The translations under genes were made by a program, and so were the position numbers. Under the pieces are notes generated by a model that did no database searches, was not told the DNA's origin, and saw nothing but the letters and a program-made list of their open reading frames with translations. Shown one piece after another: positions 25,699 to 31,797 of a stretch of DNA of 31,797 bases (position 1 is the stretch's first letter; every line of letters begins with the position of its first letter). Source of the DNA: a virus; the IMG/VR virus record IMGVR_UViG_3300027983_000071, positions 1 to 31,797 of that record; one strand, given 5' to 3'.

Positions 25699-26746
25699 CT
25701 TTCTCTTTTTTTGTTTTTAAATAATAATTTTTTTCTTTTTTGATTATCCTTAAAAATGGTTGTAAGAAATTTATATAACCATCTCTTCCACCTGGTATCG
25801 CCATCATCACACCATCTTCTATCATCATATTGATGACATTTTTTGTTTCTCTACCTTCAGGGTCAATAGTGGTTTCAAATAAATAATCTAATTCCTCTTT
25901 TGATGTCTCTGTTAATAAAGGGTCACTTAAATTGACAATCTTTTCGTTAATATTAAAAATGTTCTTACCTTGTACACCGACAGTAACTTTATTTAATATA
26001 TTGTCCAAACTTTTCAACCTACTTTTCCTTTCGTTTTGTATAGTATCAATCTTACTAATTATATTTTCCAATGTCAAAGTTTTTTCAACAATTTCAGGGA
26101 AATATTTTATAAGTGTCTTTTCTTTAATACCTTGGATACCTTTAATATTATCACTACTATCACCAGAAATGATTTTAATAAGTTTAAGGTTAGTTAGATG
26201 ATGGTCGAAATACTTTGAATAGGTGTCTTTTGTGACGATAGTTCTTAAATTTAGAACATACATACCCACTCTATCACCAATCAGTTGACACAAGTCTCTA
26301 TCGTTAGATAGAATTACAGCTTTCTCATCTTCTTTTAGTTTTGAAATGTAGTACGCAATGGAATCATCAGCTTCAATGATTTCATCCTTATACTGTCGAA
26401 TGAATAGTTCTTCACAATAACCCATCACCCTTTCTTTTTGGAGGTATAACTCTGGATCGGAAGGTGGTGTTTCATTATAGAAGTCCTTACCTCTGTTAGA
26501 CTTATACTCCTTATATAAGTCATACCTTAATCTCCCACTAAATCTTCCATCCCAGAAGACATATACCCTATCAAAACGGTATTCTTTTATTACTTTACGT
26601 AACATTGTAAGAAATTGGAAAATACCGCCTATATGGACATCCTTATGATAAAGGTTCTTAGCACCAAAATAGGCGGTTTTTAATAACGAATCACCATCTA
26701 CTATTAAAGTATGGGTGTAAGTTTTTTTTCTATTGGGTATTTTCAC
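25682..26746 (-). CDS. rnh: 5'-3' exonuclease / RNase H (FEN family, T4 rnh-like, 354 aa)
   Basis: A flap endonuclease/5'-3' exonuclease that removes RNA primers. The acidic metal-binding residues appear in order: IVDGDS (D17, D19), VFWDGRFSGRLRYDLYKEYK (D66), IEADDS (E125, D127, D128), SNDRDLCQL (D149, D151), and ISGDSSDNIKG (D196, D199) leading into the helix-hairpin-helix IQGIKEKTLIKYF. T4 RNase H is 305 residues, so this one has a longer C-terminus ending in lysines. The start is probably GTG 26746, because no in-frame ATG lies between it and the upstream TAA. It follows the uvsX-like gene after 26 bases. Confidence 0.92.
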   Translation of the reverse strand: MKIPNRKKTYTHTLIVDGDSLLKTAYFGAKNLYHKDVHIGGIFQFLTMLRKVIKEYRFDRVYVFWDGRFSGRLRYDLYKEYKSNRGKDFYNETPPSDPELYLQKERVMGYCEELFIRQYKDEIIEADDSIAYYISKLKEDEKAVILSNDRDLCQLIGDRVGMYVLNLRTIVTKDTYSKYFDHHLTNLKLIKIISGDSSDNIKGIQGIKEKTLIKYFPEIVEKTLTLENIISKIDTIQNERKSRLKSLDNILNKVTVGVQGKNIFNINEKIVNLSDPLLTETSKEELDYLFETTIDPEGRETKNVINMMIEDGVMMAIPGGRDGYINFLQPFLRIIKKEKNYYLKTKKEKDEKSL

Positions 26747-26772
26747 TGAACATATCTTACTGGGTTAATAAA

Positions 26773-27828
26773 TCAATTATCAGAATAGTCTACAGGTGTT
26801 TCAATGAATGTTTCATCATCTTCAATCTCAAACTCCATAATACCATCTCCAACATTTTCGAATATCTCAGACCAATAATCTTTCTGTTCAGCTTTATATA
26901 AGTCAATATATTTTTTATCATCTTCAATGAACCCATGTGTAGTCGCCAATATTCTACAATCAGCATATCCCAATCCATTCATATGGTTTTTATGGATACC
27001 AACTTTAGTTCTAATAGCGAAATTCACTTTTCTACCTTTATTAGTGGCAGATAGTTTTGAAACTCCAGCACTTTTTTGATTCCCAAATAAGAATACTAAA
27101 GCACAGGATAAATATATTGATTGTCCACCTTTCGGTTGTATCTTGGGTTGTCCAAATGAATTATCTGGTAATTCCACCCATGGTTGGTTAACAAAAACCA
27201 TTGTATTAGTATATGGGGAAGATTCTTTCCTTGATGAAGTGATCCTTTGAGCTTGACCCATACCCCACTTTTCAGATATAGTCCTAGCAGTATGTTGATT
27301 ACCACCTTTCCCATCGAAACTCATTTTACAAGGTATTGTACCTACTGAATCCCAACAAAATAAGATATCATGAGGTATCTCCCCATTTTTTTGACCATCT
27401 AACACTTCTGTTACATATTCAAAGGCTTGTTCAATATAGTCGAAACCTAATTTATATAACAAAAATCCATCCCAATAACCAGTAACCTCACCAGTCTCTT
27501 CATCAACTCCTTCAACATAATCAGTTTTTAACCCCATTTGTTTGGCGTGTTCAAAACTGAATTTCTGTTCCGTAATAATGAAAATAGGTAAGATACCTTT
27601 TTTCTGTGCATCTACCGCAGCTTGTATTAGTGCGGTTGTTTTTCCTGTGTCCGAATGTCCTAACAACATATTGATTTGACCCAATGCTGGTCCAGGTATT
27701 CCTGTCGCCTTATGGAAGGCTTCCCCCAAATCCAAGTACTTTTGTTCTTTGTACTTTTCAGAGGAGGAAAACTTTTTCCTTATAGACGAAAAATCAGACG
27801 TTTTTTTCTTCAAAGGTTTCTTAGTCAT
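26773..27828 (-). CDS. uvsX: UvsX/RecA-like recombinase (351 aa)
   Basis: A RecA-family strand-exchange protein. The N-terminus is basic (KKPLKKKTSDFSSIRKKF). Walker A is GHSDTGKTT at 57-65, the catalytic glutamate lies in IITEQKF at about 84-90, and Walker B is ILFCWDSVG at about 155-163. The L2/MAW-like region is NTMVFVNQPWVELPDN, followed by KGGQSIYLSCALVFLF. The C-terminus is acidic (EFEIEDDETFIETPVDYSDN), as in many RecA proteins. T4 UvsX has 391 residues. It drives recombination-dependent replication together with the gp32-like protein, encoded 8 bases upstream in the same operon. Confidence 0.93.
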   Translation of the reverse strand: MTKKPLKKKTSDFSSIRKKFSSSEKYKEQKYLDLGEAFHKATGIPGPALGQINMLLGHSDTGKTTALIQAAVDAQKKGILPIFIITEQKFSFEHAKQMGLKTDYVEGVDEETGEVTGYWDGFLLYKLGFDYIEQAFEYVTEVLDGQKNGEIPHDILFCWDSVGTIPCKMSFDGKGGNQHTARTISEKWGMGQAQRITSSRKESSPYTNTMVFVNQPWVELPDNSFGQPKIQPKGGQSIYLSCALVFLFGNQKSAGVSKLSATNKGRKVNFAIRTKVGIHKNHMNGLGYADCRILATTHGFIEDDKKYIDLYKAEQKDYWSEIFENVGDGIMEFEIEDDETFIETPVDYSDN

Positions 27829-27836
27829 AATATTAA

Positions 27837-28715
27837 TTAAAAAGGAAGTTCATCTTCATCTGAATCATCAGAATCCAAACTTGTAACTACTACATCTTCT
27901 TTTTCTGTATCGTTTGATGTATTTGACATAAATGAAATTTCTTTTTCCAATGAAGCAGATTCAGCTTCTTCTTTATCTTCTTCAGCAACATAAATCTTTT
28001 GTTCTGAATCCCATATTGGTGTCTTATTGGTTGCAATGATTTCCAAATACTCCAACGACTTCTTAGCGTAAACATCTTTATATGTTTCTTGGTTTGATAA
28101 CCACTCTTTAGCGTTAGTAGTGTCTTCAGTAAGTAGTGTTACATCATCACACATAATAGAATTAACAACTGAATGTCCTTTATCGTTTCTACCTGATACA
28201 ATGATTACATCTCTACCTTCTCTGGGGTCAGTAATATCACCTTTAATTTTGAAAAGTGGGATTAGTTTATCCATAACACCATCACCAGTCCATTTGTGTT
28301 TAAATCTCCAGAATTTTACACCATCAGATTCATTATCCCTATCGATACCTTTTAATACGTACCATTTACGTGGATTCAATCCTTTAGCTAACTCCTTAGC
28401 TTTGTCTGAACCATCCTCTAATAAGGCTTCTCTAGCATCACACATAGGACAATGACCATCATCGTTCTTTTTAGGACAATATGTTTTAGGATATGTACCG
28501 TTTACTTCTTTTTCATGAAAGAAAGCTTCGGTGAATCCACCTTCACTTAAACTAGAAGGTAATATTCTAAAAGTTTTAGTTTGGTTTCTTACTCCTTTTT
28601 GGAGTTTTTCTGTGAAATACTTTTTAAGTCTTTCTTCACTAGAGACTTTTGGTTTTGACAAACTCTCACTATTCTTTTCGTACTGTGAAAGTATTGCGTC
28701 TAAATTTTTATTCAT
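27837..28715 (-). CDS. gp32: Single-stranded DNA-binding protein, gp32-like (292 aa)
   Basis: A T4 gp32-type ssDNA-binding protein. The zinc ligands H67, C80, C89 and C92 (CPKKNDDGHCPMC) match the T4 set H64-C77-C87-C90 closely. The N-terminal residues (LSQYEKN, RLKKYFTEKLQKGVR) would mediate cooperative binding. The OB-fold core follows (RKWYVLKGIDRDNES, KFWRFKHKW). The C-terminus is long and acidic and ends DSDEDELPF, resembling the DDDIPF tip of bacterial SSB. It coats unwound DNA and organises UvsX, helicase and polymerase. First gene of the replication block, with a host-type promoter 29 bases upstream of its ATG. Confidence 0.93.
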   Translation of the reverse strand: MNKNLDAILSQYEKNSESLSKPKVSSEERLKKYFTEKLQKGVRNQTKTFRILPSSLSEGGFTEAFFHEKEVNGTYPKTYCPKKNDDGHCPMCDAREALLEDGSDKAKELAKGLNPRKWYVLKGIDRDNESDGVKFWRFKHKWTGDGVMDKLIPLFKIKGDITDPREGRDVIIVSGRNDKGHSVVNSIMCDDVTLLTEDTTNAKEWLSNQETYKDVYAKKSLEYLEIIATNKTPIWDSEQKIYVAEEDKEEAESASLEKEISFMSNTSNDTEKEDVVVTSLDSDDSDEDELPF

Positions 28716-28743
28716 CTTTAATATTTTTTAAATGTTTATTAGA

Positions 28744-28774
28744 CAAATATACTAATAAAACTTTAAAAAGTCAA
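28744..28774 (-). promoter_or_regulatory. Bacteroidota-type promoter for the replication operon
   Basis: On the minus strand TTG (28774-28772), a 20-base spacer, then TATATTTG (28751-28744), a full match to the Bacteroidota housekeeping consensus TTG-N19-21-TAnnTTTG. The predicted transcript would start near 28737 and have an A-rich leader of about 22 bases before the gp32-like ATG at 28715. This predicts early transcription of the replication genes by host RNA polymerase. Confidence 0.75.
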
Positions 28775-28799
28775 TATCTATGTGTAAAAATTTTAATTA

Positions 28800-29489
28800 T
28801 TATTCACCATCTTCATCCTTTGGGTTAAATGATGATCGTATTTCCTTTTGATCAAAGTTATCAATGTCGCTTTGAGTTAAGACGAATTCCTCTTCTTCCT
28901 CTTCCGCTGCTTCATAACCTTCTTGTTCACTCCAAAAATCAGTTAATTTAACACTATATGGGAAAGAATTCATTGATCTCATCTCCAACCTTTCTACTGG
29001 GGTAGGGTTTCTTTTTTCAATTTCTTTTTCTAAGTCATCTATTTTACTAATTACTTGATCCATACCACCTATTTTTGACTCTAAATCAGATAGTTTAGAT
29101 AATAAATCATCCATTTTAGTACTTATACCATCAACGGAGTCTTTGGTTGCTTCAGTTTTATCAACTATATCTGTTACATCAACCTCTACAGTCTCTTCTC
29201 CAACCTCATCTTCAATTTCTACACCATCATCACCCTCAAATGGGTCAGTTACCATACCACCTTCTACATCTTCTACAGTATCATCGTCCAATGTTACTTC
29301 ACCTGATGGTGTTGTAGTATCATCAGCAAATGGATCTTCATCACCTTCTGGTGGATCTTGTTCGTTTAATATCCCATCAAACAATAAGTCCGCATCTTCG
29401 TCCTTAGTTTCTTCGGGTACATAAAAAGTATACTCCAATAATTGTAAGTGTCGTTTTAATTCTTCAGATATCAATTCTTTCTTATTCAT
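28800..29489 (-). CDS. Highly acidic protein with central coiled coil (229 aa)
   Basis: Starts at ATG 29489. The N-terminus (KELISEELKRHLQLLEYTFY) is a helix. Residues about 40-110 are extremely acidic (PPEGDEDPFADDTTTPSGE and similar). Residues about 118-160 form a coiled coil (KMDDLLSKLSDLESKIGGMD, then QVISKIDDLEKEIEKR). A conserved-looking block follows (VERLEMRSMNSFPYSVKLTD), and the C-terminus is again acidic (EEEEEEF). No cysteines and no membrane segment. The layout recalls scaffold or DNA-mimic proteins, but neither can be supported. It is the last gene before the replication promoter; neighbours are unrecognised. Confidence 0.8.
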   Translation of the reverse strand: MNKKELISEELKRHLQLLEYTFYVPEETKDEDADLLFDGILNEQDPPEGDEDPFADDTTTPSGEVTLDDDTVEDVEGGMVTDPFEGDDGVEIEDEVGEETVEVDVTDIVDKTEATKDSVDGISTKMDDLLSKLSDLESKIGGMDQVISKIDDLEKEIEKRNPTPVERLEMRSMNSFPYSVKLTDFWSEQEGYEAAEEEEEEFVLTQSDIDNFDQKEIRSSFNPKDEDGE

Positions 29490-29494
29490 TTCTA

Positions 29495-29677
29495 TTACAT
29501 TAATAATTGTCTACCATCATTTGTCTTGTAAACTTTATCTACTCTTTCAACAATTTCTTTTCCATCATTAATAAGGCATTCGTCACCAACACATTCTTTT
29601 TCAGTGTCTATACCTAAAAAAGAGTCCAAACCGTTTTCTAGCTTTTCTTTTTCTTTTGTATTTTCAGTTTTATCCAT
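29495..29677 (-). CDS. Small charged protein (60 aa)
   Basis: Starts at ATG 29677 and ends 5 bases before the acidic-protein gene, so both are probably co-transcribed. It is a 60-residue Lys/Glu-rich protein with two cysteines (ECVGDEC, C-x4-C) and a C-terminal VERVDKVYKTNDGRQLLM. Upstream is a 30-base gap with a TATTTATA element. No family recognised. Reality is supported by operon spacing and a proper ATG, not by homology. Confidence 0.65.
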   Translation of the reverse strand: MDKTENTKEKEKLENGLDSFLGIDTEKECVGDECLINDGKEIVERVDKVYKTNDGRQLLM

Positions 29678-29707
29678 ATTAATCGTTTAGTTATAAATAT
29701 CCTATAT

Positions 29708-30118
29708 TTAAGAAAAATCTCGTTTTATAGTCATTATTTTTAATTCTTTACGTTTAATTAGTATTATATTGTTTTGATATTCGTCCCAATCAATTTTAAA
29801 CTCCCTATAATTAATATTACCACTATCTGAATCACTTATTTTTTCTATAAGTGAATTAAGGGCGTTTATAGTGTAAAAACACTCCCCCTTTTTATGTACT
29901 ATGATTGTTGGTGGGTAGAAGGTTTGGATATCTATTTTCTCCTCTTGTTTAAGATATATCATAAAAGTTAATATCTTCTTATCTTCTTCTTCGTATTTGT
30001 ATTGAAATACTTTTTCATCGGTTATACCGTATTTATTAAACAAATACTTCTTAAAACTATCTACTTTATCATTGTAGACAAAGGACGCCAGTGTTATACT
30101 CTTACTCGTATTCTCCAT
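29708..30118 (-). CDS. Unrecognised protein (136 aa)
   Basis: Starts at ATG 30118 and overlaps the upstream gene by 17 bases, implying coupled translation. Soluble with mixed alpha/beta composition. It contains FYPPTIIVHKKGECFYTINA at about residues 67-86, then NSLIEKISDSDSG and NYREFKIDWDEYQNNIIL. The IDWDEYQNNIILIKRKEL ending looks like a two-strand C-terminal sheet. There is no membrane segment and one cysteine. Function and family were not recognised; it forms a small operon with the 199-residue gene upstream. Confidence 0.78.
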   Translation of the reverse strand: MENTSKSITLASFVYNDKVDSFKKYLFNKYGITDEKVFQYKYEEEDKKILTFMIYLKQEEKIDIQTFYPPTIIVHKKGECFYTINALNSLIEKISDSDSGNINYREFKIDWDEYQNNIILIKRKELKIMTIKRDFS

Positions 30119-30701
30119 TTTTATAAATGTAAGGGATTAATTTATTCTTAAATTTTATCTTGTATAATAAATCCTTACACTTATTAAATATCTCATCAGT
30201 TACCAAAACATTATTTCCTATGTTTTTTATTTTATTAACAATCTTTTCTTTATCTATGTTTATATATTGACTAACATTTAAATCAACACCAAAAATGATG
30301 TTTTCATCGTATAGATAAACCATATTTTTATCACTAAAATATATTATGGGTGTTTGTAAAGATAAAATTTTTCTTACTATTTTAATATTTACCTTTCTTT
30401 TTCCATGTATTAAATCTAAATATACATATGGGACATTATCACCAAATTGATTAAAACATATTTCTTTGAATTTTTCTAAATCTACTTCATAATCAACCTT
30501 ACGCTCTTTAGTCGTAAATGTCCAGTACAGTCTTTGATTTATTTTTTTATGGAGTATGGATATGTCACTGTTGTGGGATTTAACTTTATCCCACCCAATA
30601 ATTAAAGTAGGTAAATCGTTATTAATATCTTCGAATTTACTTACAATATTAAAATTTTCTTCCTCTATTTTTGAGGATGTTACTATATTTCCAACGTACA
30701 T
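30102..30701 (-). CDS. Unrecognised protein, possibly leaderless mRNA (199 aa)
   Basis: I chose ATG 30701 (MYVGNIVTSSKIEEE). The frame also opens at a TTG at 30737, but that TTG forms part of a consensus promoter. The 199 residues have no membrane segment from this start. Visible parts are LPTLIIGWDKVKSHNSDISI, then LYWTFTTKERKVDYEVDLEK, and a basic C-terminus (LLYKIKFKNKLIPYIYKNGE). No family was recognised. The promoter's TAnnTTTG box ends only 6 bases before the ATG, so the transcript may begin at or very near the start codon. Confidence 0.75.
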   Translation of the reverse strand: MYVGNIVTSSKIEEENFNIVSKFEDINNDLPTLIIGWDKVKSHNSDISILHKKINQRLYWTFTTKERKVDYEVDLEKFKEICFNQFGDNVPYVYLDLIHGKRKVNIKIVRKILSLQTPIIYFSDKNMVYLYDENIIFGVDLNVSQYINIDKEKIVNKIKNIGNNVLVTDEIFNKCKDLLYKIKFKNKLIPYIYKNGEYE

Positions 30702-30706
30702 AACTA

Positions 30707-30737
30707 CAAAGATAATAAACTTTTTAATAAAAAACAA
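30707..30737 (-). promoter_or_regulatory. Bacteroidota-type promoter abutting a start codon
   Basis: On the minus strand TTG (30737-30735), a 20-base spacer, then TATCTTTG (30714-30707), a full consensus match. It begins directly after the TAA (30740-30738) of the upstream tail gene. The distance to ATG 30701 predicts a leaderless or nearly leaderless message. In AT-rich DNA chance matches occur, so confidence is moderate. Confidence 0.55.
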
Positions 30738-31797
30738 TTAATTTAACTGAAATTCATCTTTTAAATCAAAAATATTTAAAACCTTTTCGAAAACCTCAAA
30801 CGATTTTATAATATCGTTTGCGTTACCAACTATCTCTACAGTTCTACTATATATGTTTGCACCACCCTTACCGACTTCACACACACTGAAAGCTGTTTCA
30901 CCTTTTTCCTTTTCTTTTTTCATCCAAACATCCACAGCAATTGAAAAAGCTGTTACTGGTGTAAGTGATATAACCCATGGTGTGGTGAATTTCGATTTAG
31001 TTGTATCGTAAGTAAAATATTCTTTTCTACCTGTTACATATAAATACCCTCTAGGTCTAAATAAATAACCATCACCTTCATATTCATTACCTTTATAATT
31101 GTCAAAGGGTGTTTTTATTACAATACTATCATTAGTACCACCTGTAAATGTTGGGGTTATTCCAGATATTCCATCACCCGCATCTTTATATATTTCATAA
31201 AATGGGTTTGACGGATCTGGTGGGTTGGTACCGAAATACTTAGTTTTACCACTATAAATAGTCTCATCATCAAACACATCTACCTTATCTTTATCGAAAT
31301 CGACAGATATTTCTTTTTCTAAATTAGTCATGTTATTAGAAGTTAACATAATGTTAGATAATAACATACAAACTTGTTTATTTGTTGTCATAGATACCCC
31401 CGTTGATTTTAATATTGTCTTAAACGCTGTTATATTTTCTACAGTCGCAACACTTGATGGGACACCCATTCTTATGAAATTCCCAACTGTAAATTTTTCA
31501 AATTTAAATTCTTCATCTGGGGTTTCTACACCAATGGTAAATAACTTATCAGTTACAAAATTATTAGTAAAATCTAACACCCCAGAAGTATCAGTGGATT
31601 CGTTTAAGTTTAATCGTAAATCAGCCGTAATTTCTGTAGGTGGTGGCGCAATAAATTTTGATTGTCTTACACCTTGAAAACTTGTTGTCATATGATTAGG
31701 TGTGATATTATGAGTCACATTAGTGATTAAATAAGCCCCCTTGAAAAATGGGACGTTCTGTAAGTCAAAATACATTAACGGTTGGATATTCATACAC
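30738..31797 (-). CDS. Tail or baseplate-hub protein, 5' end beyond window
   Basis: The frame is open to the right edge. The first Met visible (31793) is probably internal, because the sequence there (IQPLMYFDLQNVPFFKGAYL) enters directly into a folded domain. At least 351 residues are present. The early segment YLITNVTHNITPNHMTTSFQ, then GVRQSKF, resembles the repeated strand pattern F-G-Y-V-H-I-PN-M-T-FKGVR of phage hub/late-control-type proteins (weak resemblance). The middle holds a Gly/Pro-rich stretch (GTNPPDPSNP) and the end has two helices (DVWMKKEKEKGE and DIIKSFEVFEKVLNIFDL). No membrane segment. It would be an additional tail gene separated from the main tail module by the replication block. 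Confidence 0.7.
   Translation of the reverse strand, partial: CMNIQPLMYFDLQNVPFFKGAYLITNVTHNITPNHMTTSFQGVRQSKFIAPPPTEITADLRLNLNESTDTSGVLDFTNNFVTDKLFTIGVETPDEEFKFEKFTVGNFIRMGVPSSVATVENITAFKTILKSTGVSMTTNKQVCMLLSNIMLTSNNMTNLEKEISVDFDKDKVDVFDDETIYSGKTKYFGTNPPDPSNPFYEIYKDAGDGISGITPTFTGGTNDSIVIKTPFDNYKGNEYEGDGYLFRPRGYLYVTGRKEYFTYDTTKSKFTTPWVISLTPVTAFSIAVDVWMKKEKEKGETAFSVCEVGKGGANIYSRTVEIVGNANDIIKSFEVFEKVLNIFDLKDEFQLN

Noticed and set aside
29143-29424. Ser/Thr-rich open frame on the plus strand
   Set aside because: It is the antisense reading of the Asp/Glu-rich part of the acidic protein.

Overview
This window looks like part of a large, strongly AT-rich contractile-tailed (T4-related) phage genome whose host is probably a member of the Bacteroidota. 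The phage call rests on two adjacent baseplate wedge genes of the gp25 and gp6/baseplate J families, a run of very large structural genes, and a T4-style replication and recombination block (gp32-like ssDNA-binding protein, UvsX/RecA-like recombinase, flap/5'-3' exonuclease, gp41/DnaB-like helicase). The host inference rests on A-rich leaders with no Shine-Dalgarno motif before almost every gene and on three sequences that fit the Bacteroidota promoter form TTG-N20-TAnnTTTG (one with a single mismatch).

Layout. All genes but one lie on the minus strand, so transcription runs from right to left. From the right edge: a 5'-truncated tail or hub protein (30738-31797); four unrecognised genes, one of them very acidic (28800-30701); the replication block (23793-28715), started by a host-type promoter in front of the gp32-like gene; a fractured class II ribonucleotide reductase (20229-23685); and two small genes (19554-20225). 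The only plus-strand gene, a rhomboid-type intramembrane protease (18776-19510), has its own host-type promoter and a perfect palindromic terminator. To its left are three small membrane-protein genes and a zinc-ribbon gene (17416-18690), then the tail module: gp25, gp6, a one-helix membrane protein, a 1537-residue cysteine-rich protein, four mid-sized structural proteins, and a giant protein (over 1760 codons) that runs off the left edge.

The most notable system is the reductase, an adenosylcobalamin-dependent enzyme of the monomeric RTPR type. It is interrupted twice. A 363-residue intein carrying a LAGLIDADG-type endonuclease sits immediately before the thiyl-radical cysteine, which therefore also acts as the splicing nucleophile. 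A second intein, in the active-site PAG/T loop, is naturally split between two genes in different frames (119-residue N-half, 34-residue C-half). A working enzyme of about 620 residues, with all five expected cysteines, can form only after one cis- and one trans-splicing event. A 58-residue DUF5522-like cysteine protein follows directly in the same operon.

No tRNA, rRNA, CRISPR array, insertion sequence or integrase was seen. No gene-free stretch reaches 300 bases; the longest is the 107-base leader before the reductase. Functions of the tail proteins beyond gp25 and gp6 are inferred mainly from position and size.
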